In this document: one piece after another, positions 42,292 to 50,425 of the stretch
Position numbering within the stretch: position 1 is the first letter of the stretch
Layout: the number at the start of each line of letters is the position of its first letter
Assembly (NCBI GenBank): GCA_964436825.1
Contig: CAYTEO010000012.1
Span: forward strand, 1-56,527
Length of the DNA: 56,527 nucleotides
Direction of reading: 5' to 3'
Source: CAYTEO01 sp964436825
Lineage (GTDB): Bacteria; Krumholzibacteriota; Krumholzibacteriia; LZORAL124-64-63
Made by a program: the position numbers and the translations under genes
The notes under the pieces: generated by a model
Databases searched by the model: none
What the model saw: the letters and a program-made list of their open reading frames with translations, nothing else
What the model was told of the DNA's origin: nothing

Positions 42292-43416
42292 ATGCCCGAG
42301 ATCGCCCTGGTGTTCGGCACCCGCCCCGAGGCCATCAAGCTGGCCCCGCTGGTCTTGGCCCTGCGCGACGACCCCGACCTGCGGCCCGTGGTCTGCGTCA
42401 CCGCCCAGCACCGCGAGATGCTGGACCAGGTCCTGGCCATCTTCGGCATCGCCCCCGACGCCGACCTGGACCTGATGCGCCCCGACCAGACCCTGGCCGG
42501 CCTGACCGCCCGCGCCGTGGCCGGCATCGACGCCTGGCTGGCCGACGCGCGCCCCGATCTGGTCCTGGTCCAGGGCGACACGACGACCGTCTTCTGCGCC
42601 GCCCTGGCCGCCTTCTACCGCGGCATCCCGGTGGGCCACGTGGAGGCCGGCCTGCGCACCGGGAACCTGCACTCCCCCTTCCCCGAGGAAGCCAACCGCG
42701 TGCTGACCAGCCGCCTGGCGGACCTGCACTTCGCCCCCACCGCCGGCGCCCGCGACCACCTGCTGCGCGAGGGCGTGCCGGCCGAGCGGATCTTCGTGAC
42801 CGGCAACACGGTCATCGACGCCCTGCACCTGGTCATCGAACAGGTCCGGCGCGACCCACCCCCCGTCCCCGGACTGGACGAGCGGGAGCTGCGCGGCGAC
42901 CGTCCCCTGGTGCTGGTCACCGGCCACCGGCGCGAGAACTTCGGCCCCGGCTTCCAGCGGGTCTGCCGCGCCCTGACCCGCCTGGCGGACGCCTTCCCGG
43001 ACCACCTGTTCGTCTACCCCGTCCACCTCAACCCCAACGTCCAGAGGCCGGTCCATGCCATCCTCTCCGGCCGCGACAACGTGCTCCTGATCGACCCGCT
43101 GCCGTACCTGCCGTTCGTTCGCCTGATGGACCGCGCGACGCTGATCCTGACCGACTCGGGCGGCGTGCAGGAGGAGGCGCCGGGGCTGGGCAAGCCGGTC
43201 CTGGTCACCCGCGAGACGACCGAGCGTCCCGAGGCCGTCACCGCCGGCACGGTCAAGCTGGTGGGGACGGACGAGGAGCGAATCGTGGCCGAGGCCACTC
43301 GCCTGCTGACCGATCCGGAGGCGTACGCGGCCATGGCGCGGGCGGTCAACCCCTACGGGGACGGGAAGGCGACGGGGCGGATCGTGGCGGCGTGCCGGGA
43401 GTTCCTGGGGCGGTGA
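42292..43416 (+). CDS. wecB: UDP-N-acetylglucosamine 2-epimerase, non-hydrolysing
   Basis: 374 residues. Interconverts UDP-GlcNAc and UDP-ManNAc. Family signatures: ALVFGTRPEAIKLAPL, QHREMLDQVL, VQGDTTTVFCAALAAFY, GHVEAGLRTGNLHSPFPEEANR, TGHRRENFG, HLNPNV and LTDSGGVQEEAPGLGKPVLVTRETTERPEA. All expected catalytic residues (D, E, E, H) appear present. ATG 42292 is used; the upstream frame is leader. It stands alone on the plus strand, convergent with the polysaccharide operon, and could supply it with an N-acetylhexosamine nucleotide. Confidence 0.95.
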   Translation: MPEIALVFGTRPEAIKLAPLVLALRDDPDLRPVVCVTAQHREMLDQVLAIFGIAPDADLDLMRPDQTLAGLTARAVAGIDAWLADARPDLVLVQGDTTTVFCAALAAFYRGIPVGHVEAGLRTGNLHSPFPEEANRVLTSRLADLHFAPTAGARDHLLREGVPAERIFVTGNTVIDALHLVIEQVRRDPPPVPGLDERELRGDRPLVLVTGHRRENFGPGFQRVCRALTRLADAFPDHLFVYPVHLNPNVQRPVHAILSGRDNVLLIDPLPYLPFVRLMDRATLILTDSGGVQEEAPGLGKPVLVTRETTERPEAVTAGTVKLVGTDEERIVAEATRLLTDPEAYAAMARAVNPYGDGKATGRIVAACREFLGR

Positions 43417-43452
43417 GGGAGGATGGCATCTCCAGGGAGCGAGGTCCCACCG

Positions 43453-43506
43453 GTGACGGGGACGTGACCGTGCGCCACGGATGGCGCACGGCCACGTCCC
43501 TGTCAC
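43453..43506. terminator. Long hairpin between wecB and the polysaccharide operon
   Basis: Arms 43453-43477 and 43482-43506 pair over 25 positions, with two G-U-type pairs on one strand and a 4-nt loop. Its place between convergent genes suggests a bidirectional terminator. Confidence 0.65.
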
Positions 43507-43536
43507 GGGCGGCATCCTGCTCCCAGGACCCCGGCG

Positions 43537-44370
43537 TCAGAACTCCCAGAAAGCCCCGAGGCCGAGACTCGTCTTCTCGTACCCGTCGATACCCGTCCCC
43601 AGGTCCACGTATCCCAGCAGCGCCTTGACCCCCATGCGCGGCCGCAGCCAGCGCTGGTAGCTCACGTTGAGGTCCCAGAAGTCGTGCTCCACCTCCTGGA
43701 ACGGCGTTACCCAGGTGGCGGTGTAGTGCTCGCGGCCGACGGTCAGGTTGACGAACAGCCAGGAGCGGCCCTCCTCGCCGGTACCGACGGACAGCAGGTG
43801 TTTCCAGGCGACGCGCGAGCCGGGGTCGCTCTCCGTCCAGGTGGCCCGGTACTCGGCGATCCAGCGACCGCGCCACCAGCGGGGGCCGAAGCTCAGGTAA
43901 CGGTCCCGGTGCCCGTCGTGGTCCTCCATGTACCCGCCGCCCAGGACGGCGACGGCCAGGCCGGTGTCCAGGTAGAAGGTGTGGTCCCAGCGCGCCCGGT
44001 GCAGGTAGTGGGAGCGACCGCCGGTCGTGAAGGCGGAGTAGGAGTAGAGCCGCGACGACCAGTCCATGTAGGCCCCCACCGCCAGGCCGGCGTCGGTCTC
44101 CTCCCGCTCGAACAGGCCCACCTGGACGAACGGGGTGATCCGCGGCAGGGTCCGGACGTACAGGGTGGCCGTGGCGGTCGTCCAGTCGCCGTAGACGTCG
44201 CCGGGCGAGAGGCGGTCGTGGAGCAGGTCGACGTCGAGGCGGTAGCCGATCCCCTCGCGCAGCTTGGCCCACTCCTCGGGCGTGTCCCTGCCGGCGGCGC
44301 ACGCCGACGCGGCGAACAGCAGGCAACACAGGGCCACGGACAGGCAGCGGTGATGGCTCGTCGTTCTCAC
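43537..44370 (-). CDS. YaiO family outer-membrane beta-barrel protein
   Basis: 277 residues from GTG 44370, overlapping the previous gene as GTGA. Signal peptide ~1-26 (LCCLLFAASACAAG). The mature part is a run of amphipathic beta strands rich in Y, W, R and G (e.g. SGRLYSYSAF-like strands, GPRWWRGRWIAEYRATWTESD) and ends in the aromatic GLGAFWEF, as in YaiO-type barrels. Last gene of the polysaccharide operon; the likely job is an outer-membrane pore or a polymer-interacting barrel. Export of the polymer through it is inference. Confidence 0.8.
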   Translation of the reverse strand: MRTTSHHRCLSVALCCLLFAASACAAGRDTPEEWAKLREGIGYRLDVDLLHDRLSPGDVYGDWTTATATLYVRTLPRITPFVQVGLFEREETDAGLAVGAYMDWSSRLYSYSAFTTGGRSHYLHRARWDHTFYLDTGLAVAVLGGGYMEDHDGHRDRYLSFGPRWWRGRWIAEYRATWTESDPGSRVAWKHLLSVGTGEEGRSWLFVNLTVGREHYTATWVTPFQEVEHDFWDLNVSYQRWLRPRMGVKALLGYVDLGTGIDGYEKTSLGLGAFWEF

Positions 44371-45281
44371 GGCAGAACCTTCTCCCTCGTCAGGTCGATC
44401 AGGACGCGCTGGCTGGCCGAGACGGCGTACCCGCGCCGGGGATCGTAGCGGTCGGCGAACTCGCGCCACAGGCCGCGGGCCATCTCCCCGCGGGCGTCGA
44501 TGATACCGTACAGGATGGGAAAGAGCTGCGCCAGCGCGTCCGGGTAGAAGCGGTCCCAGCTCGACGGGTGGACCGTGCCGTTGGTCTCGGCCCAGTGGAA
44601 GCGGTGGGCCACGGGATCGTAAAGCCGCTCCAGGACGGCCCGGCGCAACCGCTCGGCGGCGGACCGCCAGGACGGGCCCCGCTCCCAGCCCAGCCGGCGT
44701 GACAGGCCATCCCAGGCCACCAGGCCGCCGTAGACCTCGCAGTTGTCCATCAGGTAGCGGGCAGGCGCGTCGGGCAGGGCGTGGACCAGTCCGTCGGGGT
44801 CCTGCAGCGAGAGCAGCAGGCCGGCCACGGCCTCCAGGCGGTCGCGGCGGCGCACCAGCAGGTCGCGGCGACCGGTCGCCTGCTCGAACTCGTCGACCAG
44901 GATCAGGAACGTGGCCGCGTAGGCGTCGGCCGAGTCGGCCCGGCCGGTCGGGGTCTCGGACCGGCCGTGGTGGACGGTGTAGTCGTCGATCAGGCCCGCC
45001 GGCCGCCCATCGCTGCCGTCGCCGACGCGTGCCAGGTACCACTCGATGTAGCGGGCGACGGCGTCCAGATCCTGCCGGTGCCGCACCAGCGTGATGGCAT
45101 CGAGGTTGGCGAAGTAGGGTTGCACCAGCTGGGGCGAGGGACCGACCGGTTCGAAGCGGGCGACGATGTCCAGGGCGGGGTGCCGGCCGCGGGCGCAACC
45201 GCCGAGCAGGGCAGCCAGCAGGACGGCCGACAGGACGGCCGCGCCGGAACGGGCCGGCGACTGGCGACGGCTACCTGACAT
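44367..45281 (-). CDS. Lipoprotein with helical (alpha/alpha) glycosidase-like domain
   Basis: 304 residues. Signal peptide with lipobox LLGGC (about residues 24-28), so a periplasmic lipoprotein. The mature region is helical with repeated aromatic/acidic patches: DDYTVHHGRSETP, DSADAYAATFLILVDEF, YLMDNCEVYGGLVAWDGL and WAETNGTVHPSSWDRFYPDALAQLFPILYG. This pattern is like six-hairpin ((alpha/alpha)6) glycosidases such as GH8 or GH88-type folds. I cannot name a family. Position in the operon suggests trimming or binding of the nascent polymer. Overlaps its neighbours by 11 and 4 bp. Confidence 0.65.
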   Translation of the reverse strand: MSGSRRQSPARSGAAVLSAVLLAALLGGCARGRHPALDIVARFEPVGPSPQLVQPYFANLDAITLVRHRQDLDAVARYIEWYLARVGDGSDGRPAGLIDDYTVHHGRSETPTGRADSADAYAATFLILVDEFEQATGRRDLLVRRRDRLEAVAGLLLSLQDPDGLVHALPDAPARYLMDNCEVYGGLVAWDGLSRRLGWERGPSWRSAAERLRRAVLERLYDPVAHRFHWAETNGTVHPSSWDRFYPDALAQLFPILYGIIDARGEMARGLWREFADRYDPRRGYAVSASQRVLIDLTREKVLP

Positions 45282-47130
45282 GGATGCTCCACTCCAGCTC
45301 GCGCCGCCCGTCCTCGACCGTCAGCAGCACGGCCTCCGGGGTGATCCTCAGCCGGCAGCCCGGTGGCACGGTGTCCGGCGGGACGAAGCGGTCGCGCGGC
45401 AGCTCGACCGTCACATCCCGCAGCCCGGCCGGGTTGCGCAGGGTCAGCCGGGCCTCCCCACCCTCCAGTGCGCAGCGCAGCTCGGTCCGCCAGAGGCGGC
45501 GCAGGAAGTCCGCGCAGTCGCTCATCGTCCGCACCTGCAGCTCGCCGCGCGCCCGGCGCGCCGCCAGCGTGTCGAGCCAGGCGCTCCAGACGGGGCGATA
45601 GTCGACGTCGTGGGTGTAGCGCTGCAGGTTGTAGGGATGGGAATAGACCATGCGGATCGTCCGCTCGCGGGCGCAGTAGTCGGCCACGCCCCGCAGCCAC
45701 GCCGCGACGGAGTCGGCCGGCAGCCCGCCCACCATGTCCATCTCCGCCAGCGAGGCGTACTCCTGGCGCGGCATGACGGGGAAGGCGATCAGGCTGTCCG
45801 ACAGCGCCCGGCCGGCGTGGAAGGTCCGGTTGGGGGCGCTGCCCGAGTCGCCCGTGTAGTAGAAGGCGGTGAATCCCATCTCCCGCAGCAGCGGCAGCAT
45901 CGTCCGGGGCGGGAAGACCCCGGCGGGGGCCGAGTACTCGACGACCGGCCGGCCGGTCACCCGCGCCAGGCAGTCGCGGTTGCGGGCGACATAGGTCCGG
46001 ATCGAGTCCGCTCCCCACAGGCGGCCGTCGACGCGGGAGGCGAACAGGTTGTGGATCCAGCCGCCGTGGGAGCCGATCGTCCCGTACGGCAGCAGCCGGC
46101 GGACCAGCGTGCTGCCGGCGCCGCAGGCGGCGAAACCGTCCCCGTCGCCGAAGGCGTTGACGTCGGGACCGGCGCAGATGTGGATGGAGGCCGGCAGGTC
46201 GCGGCGCAGCAGGCCGCGCTCGAGCATCTCCTCCAGGGCGGGCCGGTCGTCGCTGAAGTCCACGTGCCAGTTCACGATCACGGTCCCGACCCCGCCCGGC
46301 GCTGCCACCAGGTGCGGCAGGCCCGCCAGCCGCCCCAGCGCCAGCCGCGCCAGCGCCCGCAGCGGCAGGTCGTCGGCCCTTCCCTTCAGCCACCCCAGCG
46401 GCAGGTTGACCCACAGGACCCTGCCCGCGCCCCAGCGCGAGAGGGTGAGCGCCGGGACGGTGTCGCCCGCGGTGGTGACGGCCTCGGCCAGCAGCTCCAC
46501 CTGGCGGCCCGGCAGCAGGTCGGCCCGGGCCACGGGGTAGTCCAGCCGACCGTAGCCGTAGCCGCAGAGGTACCCCTCCGCGTCGACCTTCCCCGGCGGG
46601 ATACCGCAGCGGCGGCGGGCGGCGGGCGAGCGGAAGCGGACCCGGCCGCGGGTGAAGGCGGCGTCGCCGTCCCGCAGGACGTGGAGCTGGCTGACCCCGC
46701 TCAGGCGCGCCAGGAATCCCCGCGGCAGGTAGCCGCCCTTGAGGGTGGCGACGGCGGGATCGTAGACGGCCAGCAGCAGGCCGCCGGCATCCAGGTAGCT
46801 CTCCAGCCAGGTCTTGAACGAGGAGGGAACACTGCGGCAGACGCCGTCCGGAAGGATCAGGACGGGGACCCGGGCGGCGAGCCGGTCCGGGGCCAGATCG
46901 GCCAGGCGGTACAGGTCGATCGGCTCGACCGGGAAGCCCTCCTCCTGCAGGACGCTCCGCCAGGCGGCCAGCACGCCGCGGTCGGGATCGCCCAGCCGGG
47001 GGTTCCAGGTGATGACGGCCCGCAGGTGCCGGTCGGCCTGCCGCCGGCCGACATCGCGTTCGATGGACAGTCCCCGCCAGACGATCGCCGCCGCCACCAG
47101 CAGCAGGAGGGTCAGCCACCACCGTCGCAT
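45271..47130 (-). CDS. Membrane-anchored polysaccharide-deacetylase-like protein
   Basis: 619 residues. An N-terminal signal anchor (~4-21) is followed by a ~250-residue alpha/beta domain resembling the glutamine-amidotransferase-like part of large deacetylase proteins (VPVLILPDG, WLESYLDAGGLLLAVYD). A NodB-like region follows: VNWHVDFSDD (~287), GTIGSHGGWIHN (~357), VVEYSAPAGVFPPR (~400), FTAFYYTGDSGSAP and MVYSHPYN (~497). These resemble the D-D, H..H and later motifs of carbohydrate esterase family 4, but in a divergent form as in PelA-type proteins. It ends in a small beta domain. Likely de-N-acetylates or cleaves the polymer. Confidence 0.7.
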   Translation of the reverse strand: MRRWWLTLLLLVAAAIVWRGLSIERDVGRRQADRHLRAVITWNPRLGDPDRGVLAAWRSVLQEEGFPVEPIDLYRLADLAPDRLAARVPVLILPDGVCRSVPSSFKTWLESYLDAGGLLLAVYDPAVATLKGGYLPRGFLARLSGVSQLHVLRDGDAAFTRGRVRFRSPAARRRCGIPPGKVDAEGYLCGYGYGRLDYPVARADLLPGRQVELLAEAVTTAGDTVPALTLSRWGAGRVLWVNLPLGWLKGRADDLPLRALARLALGRLAGLPHLVAAPGGVGTVIVNWHVDFSDDRPALEEMLERGLLRRDLPASIHICAGPDVNAFGDGDGFAACGAGSTLVRRLLPYGTIGSHGGWIHNLFASRVDGRLWGADSIRTYVARNRDCLARVTGRPVVEYSAPAGVFPPRTMLPLLREMGFTAFYYTGDSGSAPNRTFHAGRALSDSLIAFPVMPRQEYASLAEMDMVGGLPADSVAAWLRGVADYCARERTIRMVYSHPYNLQRYTHDVDYRPVWSAWLDTLAARRARGELQVRTMSDCADFLRRLWRTELRCALEGGEARLTLRNPAGLRDVTVELPRDRFVPPDTVPPGCRLRITPEAVLLTVEDGRRELEWSIHVR

Positions 47131-48305
47131 CGCACCTCTCCTTGGCCGTCGGTCTGGACGTAGCCGTGGATGACGACCCCTGCGGCCAGCCGCACCCCCT
47201 TCTTGCCGATGACCGACTTGGGCGCCTCCGCCGTGCCGACACGCACCCCGGCCGCGAGCCGGACGGTGTCCTGGGAGAAGACGTTGCCGGTGACGATCGA
47301 CCCGGGCCCGATCTCGATGGGACCGTCACAGAACAGGTCGCCGTGGACGACGACCCCCGCGCCGAGGTTCATCCGGCTGTCCGCCGCGGCGGAGAACGGC
47401 AACACGGTGCCCGGCTGGCAGGTCAGCTCCCCCTTGACGACCAGGGGACGCCGCAGCTCGTCGGCGGCGGTGACGGTCAGGTCGCCCCGGTGCCAGTGGG
47501 TCATGTCCTCGATGGTGACGATCTCCTCGGCGTCGAGGACCGGCTGCTGCAGCGGCGGGGGCGGGGGCGGTGGAGCCTCCCCGGCCCGGAGCGTGACGAC
47601 GGGCAGGCCGTACAGGCGCCGGAAGCGGCACCCGTCGTCCAGCAGCAGGCGTCCCCCGCAGGAGGCGTGCGCGCCCAGCGTGCAGCCGCGCCCGGCGGTC
47701 AGGTCCCCCTCGGCGTCGAGCCAGCGCGTGACGACGCAGCCCTCCCCCAGCGACAGCGAGCCGTCGCAGGCCAGGGTGCGCAGCGACGTGCCCGGTCCCA
47801 GGACGGCGTCGCCGTGCGACCAGGCGTCCCGGCGCAGGGTGACCCCGCGCCCGGTCCGCAGCTCGCCGCGGACGTAGAGCACCAGGTCGGTCGCCGTCCC
47901 GTCGGCCAGGTCCAGGCGCTGGAAGACCTCGACGGTCTCGTCGCGGGACATCGTCACGCGGTGGCGGCCATCCTGTTTCCCGACCCCCTGGAGGGCCGCG
48001 CCCAGGATCCGCCGCAACGAGCGCCCCAGGTAGCGGGGATCCTTGACGTAGCCGGTGTCGATGGGCAGCGGGTAGGTGTCCCGCGGCCAGTAGACCTCGA
48101 TCAGGCCGGGAACGAACGGCACGATCAGCAGCAGGACGAAGCCCCCCACCAGCAGGGCGGGACCGCCCGGCACCGGGTGGGGCTCGAAGACCCGCAGGAC
48201 GACCGGTTCCTCCGGCCCGCGCCCCAGGGCCGCCACCGCCAGCACGACGCCGGCGCACAGCAGCAGCGGCACCAGCAGGGCCAGGGTGGCGGCGCGGCGG
48301 CTCAC
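47112..48305 (-). CDS. Membrane-anchored bactofilin-like polymer-forming protein
   Basis: 397 residues, GTG 48305 overlapping the GT2 stop (GTGA). Two N-terminal membrane helices (~7-27 and ~47-72) are followed by a ~300-residue beta-helical region of short, repetitive, hydrophobic-G turns: RGELRTGRGVTLRRDAWSHG, DGSLSLGEGCVV, EGDLTAGRGCTLGAHASCGG, and near the C-terminus GDLFCDGPIEIGPGSIVTGNV and GVRLAAGVVIHGYVQ. This is the pattern of bactofilins/polymer-forming cytoskeletal proteins. A Pro-rich run (PPPPPPP) splits the helix near residue 250. It may scaffold the synthase complex. Confidence 0.75.
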   Translation of the reverse strand: MSRRAATLALLVPLLLCAGVVLAVAALGRGPEEPVVLRVFEPHPVPGGPALLVGGFVLLLIVPFVPGLIEVYWPRDTYPLPIDTGYVKDPRYLGRSLRRILGAALQGVGKQDGRHRVTMSRDETVEVFQRLDLADGTATDLVLYVRGELRTGRGVTLRRDAWSHGDAVLGPGTSLRTLACDGSLSLGEGCVVTRWLDAEGDLTAGRGCTLGAHASCGGRLLLDDGCRFRRLYGLPVVTLRAGEAPPPPPPPLQQPVLDAEEIVTIEDMTHWHRGDLTVTAADELRRPLVVKGELTCQPGTVLPFSAAADSRMNLGAGVVVHGDLFCDGPIEIGPGSIVTGNVFSQDTVRLAAGVRVGTAEAPKSVIGKKGVRLAAGVVIHGYVQTDGQGEVRCDGGG

Positions 48306-49558
48306 GCCTCCGCCTCCCGGAAGCGCTCCGTCTTCTCCCACCGCACCTGGCGACGGCGCAGCCGGTCGCCGACGGCCTGGAAGAAACCGATGGTGATGGT
48401 CCAGATGTTCAGCAGGAAGTAGAACATCAGGAACGGCAGCAGCCGGATCCGGTGGGTCACCCCGTCCAGCAGCGACGCCGTGCCGATCTGGTAGAACGGG
48501 GCGAAGTTGCCGAACGAGTTGTACGCCGCCACGAACAGGAAGACCAGGACGCTGTCGACGATCTGCATCTCGCCCAGGAAGAACAGGATCAGCGAGTCGA
48601 CGATCCCGGTGAACAGCAGCAGCGGCACGGTGTAGATCAGCAGCAGCAGCAGGCCGTCCCACTTCTCCCGCCGCGTCAGGTAGGGCGAGCGCAGCAGCGG
48701 CCCCAGCTGCTTGAACAGCGTGGCGTTGTGCCCCCGCGACCAGCGCCGGATCTGCCGCGAGCGGACCTCCCAGGTCTCGGGCACCTCCTCGAAGCACTCC
48801 ACGCGGTTGGCGTAGACCACCTTCCAGCCGTTGGTGTAGAGCCGGTACGTCAGGTCGGTGTCCTCGGCCAGGATCCGCGGGTCGAAGCCGCCGAAGGCCA
48901 GCGCCAGGTCGCGCCGGAAGCCGCCCACGGTCCCGCCGTACTGGGGCACCAGGTGGAGGTTGTGCCGCGCCTGCTGGTCCACCTGGTAACCGCCGCTGCG
49001 CTCCAGGTCCAGCAGGCGGGTCAGCAGGTTGCGCCGGGTGTTGACCGGCACCACCCGCCCCATGACCGCTCCCACCTCCGGATGACGGAACGAGACGGCC
49101 AGGTCGCGCAGGGTCCCCTTGCTGGGCTGGTAATCGGCGTCGAAGACGATGACGATCTCCCCGGTGGCCACCAGCAGGGCGTCGTTCAGGGCCGACGGCT
49201 TGCCCCGCAGCCCCTCGCGCCGGTACAGCGGACGGACGATCCCGTACTGGGCCGCCAGGTCGCGCAGGATCGCCGCGGTGCCGTCGCTGGAGTGGTCGTC
49301 GATGGGGATGATCTCCAGCCGGTCGTGGGGGTAGTCGCAGGCCAGGATCGAGGTGATCGCCTGGCGGGCCACCCTCTCCTCGTTGTGCATCGGGACCAGC
49401 ACCGACATGCGCGGCAGGTCCTCGTCCACGATGTCCTGGGGGTAGAGCCGCTGGTCCCCCAGCAGGCGGTTGACCGTGAACAGGTAGTGGCGCGCCGCGT
49501 AGACGGCCAGGATGACCACGACCACCGCCAGGTAGACCTTCAGGATCAGAACGACCAT
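48302..49558 (-). CDS. Processive family 2 glycosyltransferase, polysaccharide synthase
   Basis: 418 residues. One N-terminal membrane helix (~4-22), a GT-A domain (~50-275) and three to four C-terminal helices (~295-385). Motifs for a processive synthase are all present: D87/D88 in IIPIDDHSSD, DAD at 140-142, ED in ILAEDTDLTYRL (~232), and QxxRW in RQIRRWSRGH (269-273). This is the arrangement of PgaC, hyaluronan synthase and BcsA catalytic cores. The donor is a nucleotide sugar that cannot be read from sequence; UDP-N-acetylhexosamine is plausible given the neighbouring deacetylase-like gene. No PilZ domain. Confidence 0.92.
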   Translation of the reverse strand: MVVLILKVYLAVVVVILAVYAARHYLFTVNRLLGDQRLYPQDIVDEDLPRMSVLVPMHNEERVARQAITSILACDYPHDRLEIIPIDDHSSDGTAAILRDLAAQYGIVRPLYRREGLRGKPSALNDALLVATGEIVIVFDADYQPSKGTLRDLAVSFRHPEVGAVMGRVVPVNTRRNLLTRLLDLERSGGYQVDQQARHNLHLVPQYGGTVGGFRRDLALAFGGFDPRILAEDTDLTYRLYTNGWKVVYANRVECFEEVPETWEVRSRQIRRWSRGHNATLFKQLGPLLRSPYLTRREKWDGLLLLLIYTVPLLLFTGIVDSLILFFLGEMQIVDSVLVFLFVAAYNSFGNFAPFYQIGTASLLDGVTHRIRLLPFLMFYFLLNIWTITIGFFQAVGDRLRRRQVRWEKTERFREAEA

Positions 49559-50319
49559 CGCCACGTCTCCGGTCGGTCGCGCAGCCGCAGCGCGACGATG
49601 TTCACGTAGATGGAGTAGATCGCCACCATGTAGACGAAGTCGATCAGCGGCCCCAGGGCGAAGAACATGGCCGCCATGTGCAGGACCGTCAGCTCGCGCA
49701 GCAGGTAGAGGAACGTGGCGTAGCGGATCGCCCCGAACAGGACCGCGTAGCCGCCGGTGCCCAGGATGACGGCAAACTTCTCCAGCGTCGGCGCCGGCAG
49801 CGGCGCCAGGGCCAGGCCCATGACCACCGGCAGCAGCAGCCAGATCCCGAGCTGGGTCCCCATGTAGAGCAGCGAGAAGTCGGAGACGTCGTAGGGGAAC
49901 CGCTCCGGCACCAGGACGAAGAAGGCAGCCGCCACGCTGTTGAGCAGGCCCAGGAAGAAGGCGTAGACGCGGATCGCCTTGGGGATGCGGCGCAGGTGGG
50001 GCACGATCAGCACCACGGCCAGGTTGCCCACCAGTGTCCAGACGGCGAACCCCCGCGACGGGAACATGCCCGCCGTGTCGATGACCGGCATCCGCACGAC
50101 CCAGGCCGGCAGGAAGCGCCACACCACCAGCTCGGTCCGCAGCCCGACCCGCGAGGTCAGCCAGGCGACGGCCTCGACGAACCGCTCCAGCAGGGGCCGG
50201 TGCCAGAGACCGATGGCCAGGTCGAGCAGCCCCACCAGGACCAGCAGCCAGACGATCCGGCCGCGGTGGACGCGGTCGAGCTTCTTGTAGGAGCGGTGCA
50301 GGTATATGGTGTCCTTCAT
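49546..50319 (-). CDS. Polytopic membrane protein of the polysaccharide operon
   Basis: 257 residues from ATG 50319, first gene of the operon, overlapping the synthase gene by 13 bp. A basic N-terminus (YLHRSYKKLDRVHRGR) precedes a helix, a ~60-residue extracytoplasmic stretch, and five more helices (~88-108, 113-130, 150-172, 182-200, 208-235). I recognise no family. Tight linkage to the synthase suggests a partner subunit for polymer transfer or for regulation. Confidence 0.75.
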   Translation of the reverse strand: MKDTIYLHRSYKKLDRVHRGRIVWLLVLVGLLDLAIGLWHRPLLERFVEAVAWLTSRVGLRTELVVWRFLPAWVVRMPVIDTAGMFPSRGFAVWTLVGNLAVVLIVPHLRRIPKAIRVYAFFLGLLNSVAAAFFVLVPERFPYDVSDFSLLYMGTQLGIWLLLPVVMGLALAPLPAPTLEKFAVILGTGGYAVLFGAIRYATFLYLLRELTVLHMAAMFFALGPLIDFVYMVAIYSIYVNIVALRLRDRPETWRWSF

Positions 50320-50338
50320 CTCCGCTTCCCGGGAGGCT

Positions 50339-50374
50339 ATCCCGTGGCAGCCAGGCACGGGATGGCCCATTCTA
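50339..50374 (-). promoter_or_regulatory. Promoter region of the polysaccharide operon with a dyad at the start site
   Basis: Minus strand -10 TAGAAT (50369-50374); no convincing -35, so activation may need a regulator. An 8-bp inverted repeat ATCCCGTG/CACGGGAT (50339-50346, 50356-50363) covers the expected start of transcription near 50362. Confidence 0.45.
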
Positions 50375-50425
50375 GTCGCCCGCCGCGGGGCACTCCAGTC
50401 CTTTCCCACGACCGGCCGGTCCCGC

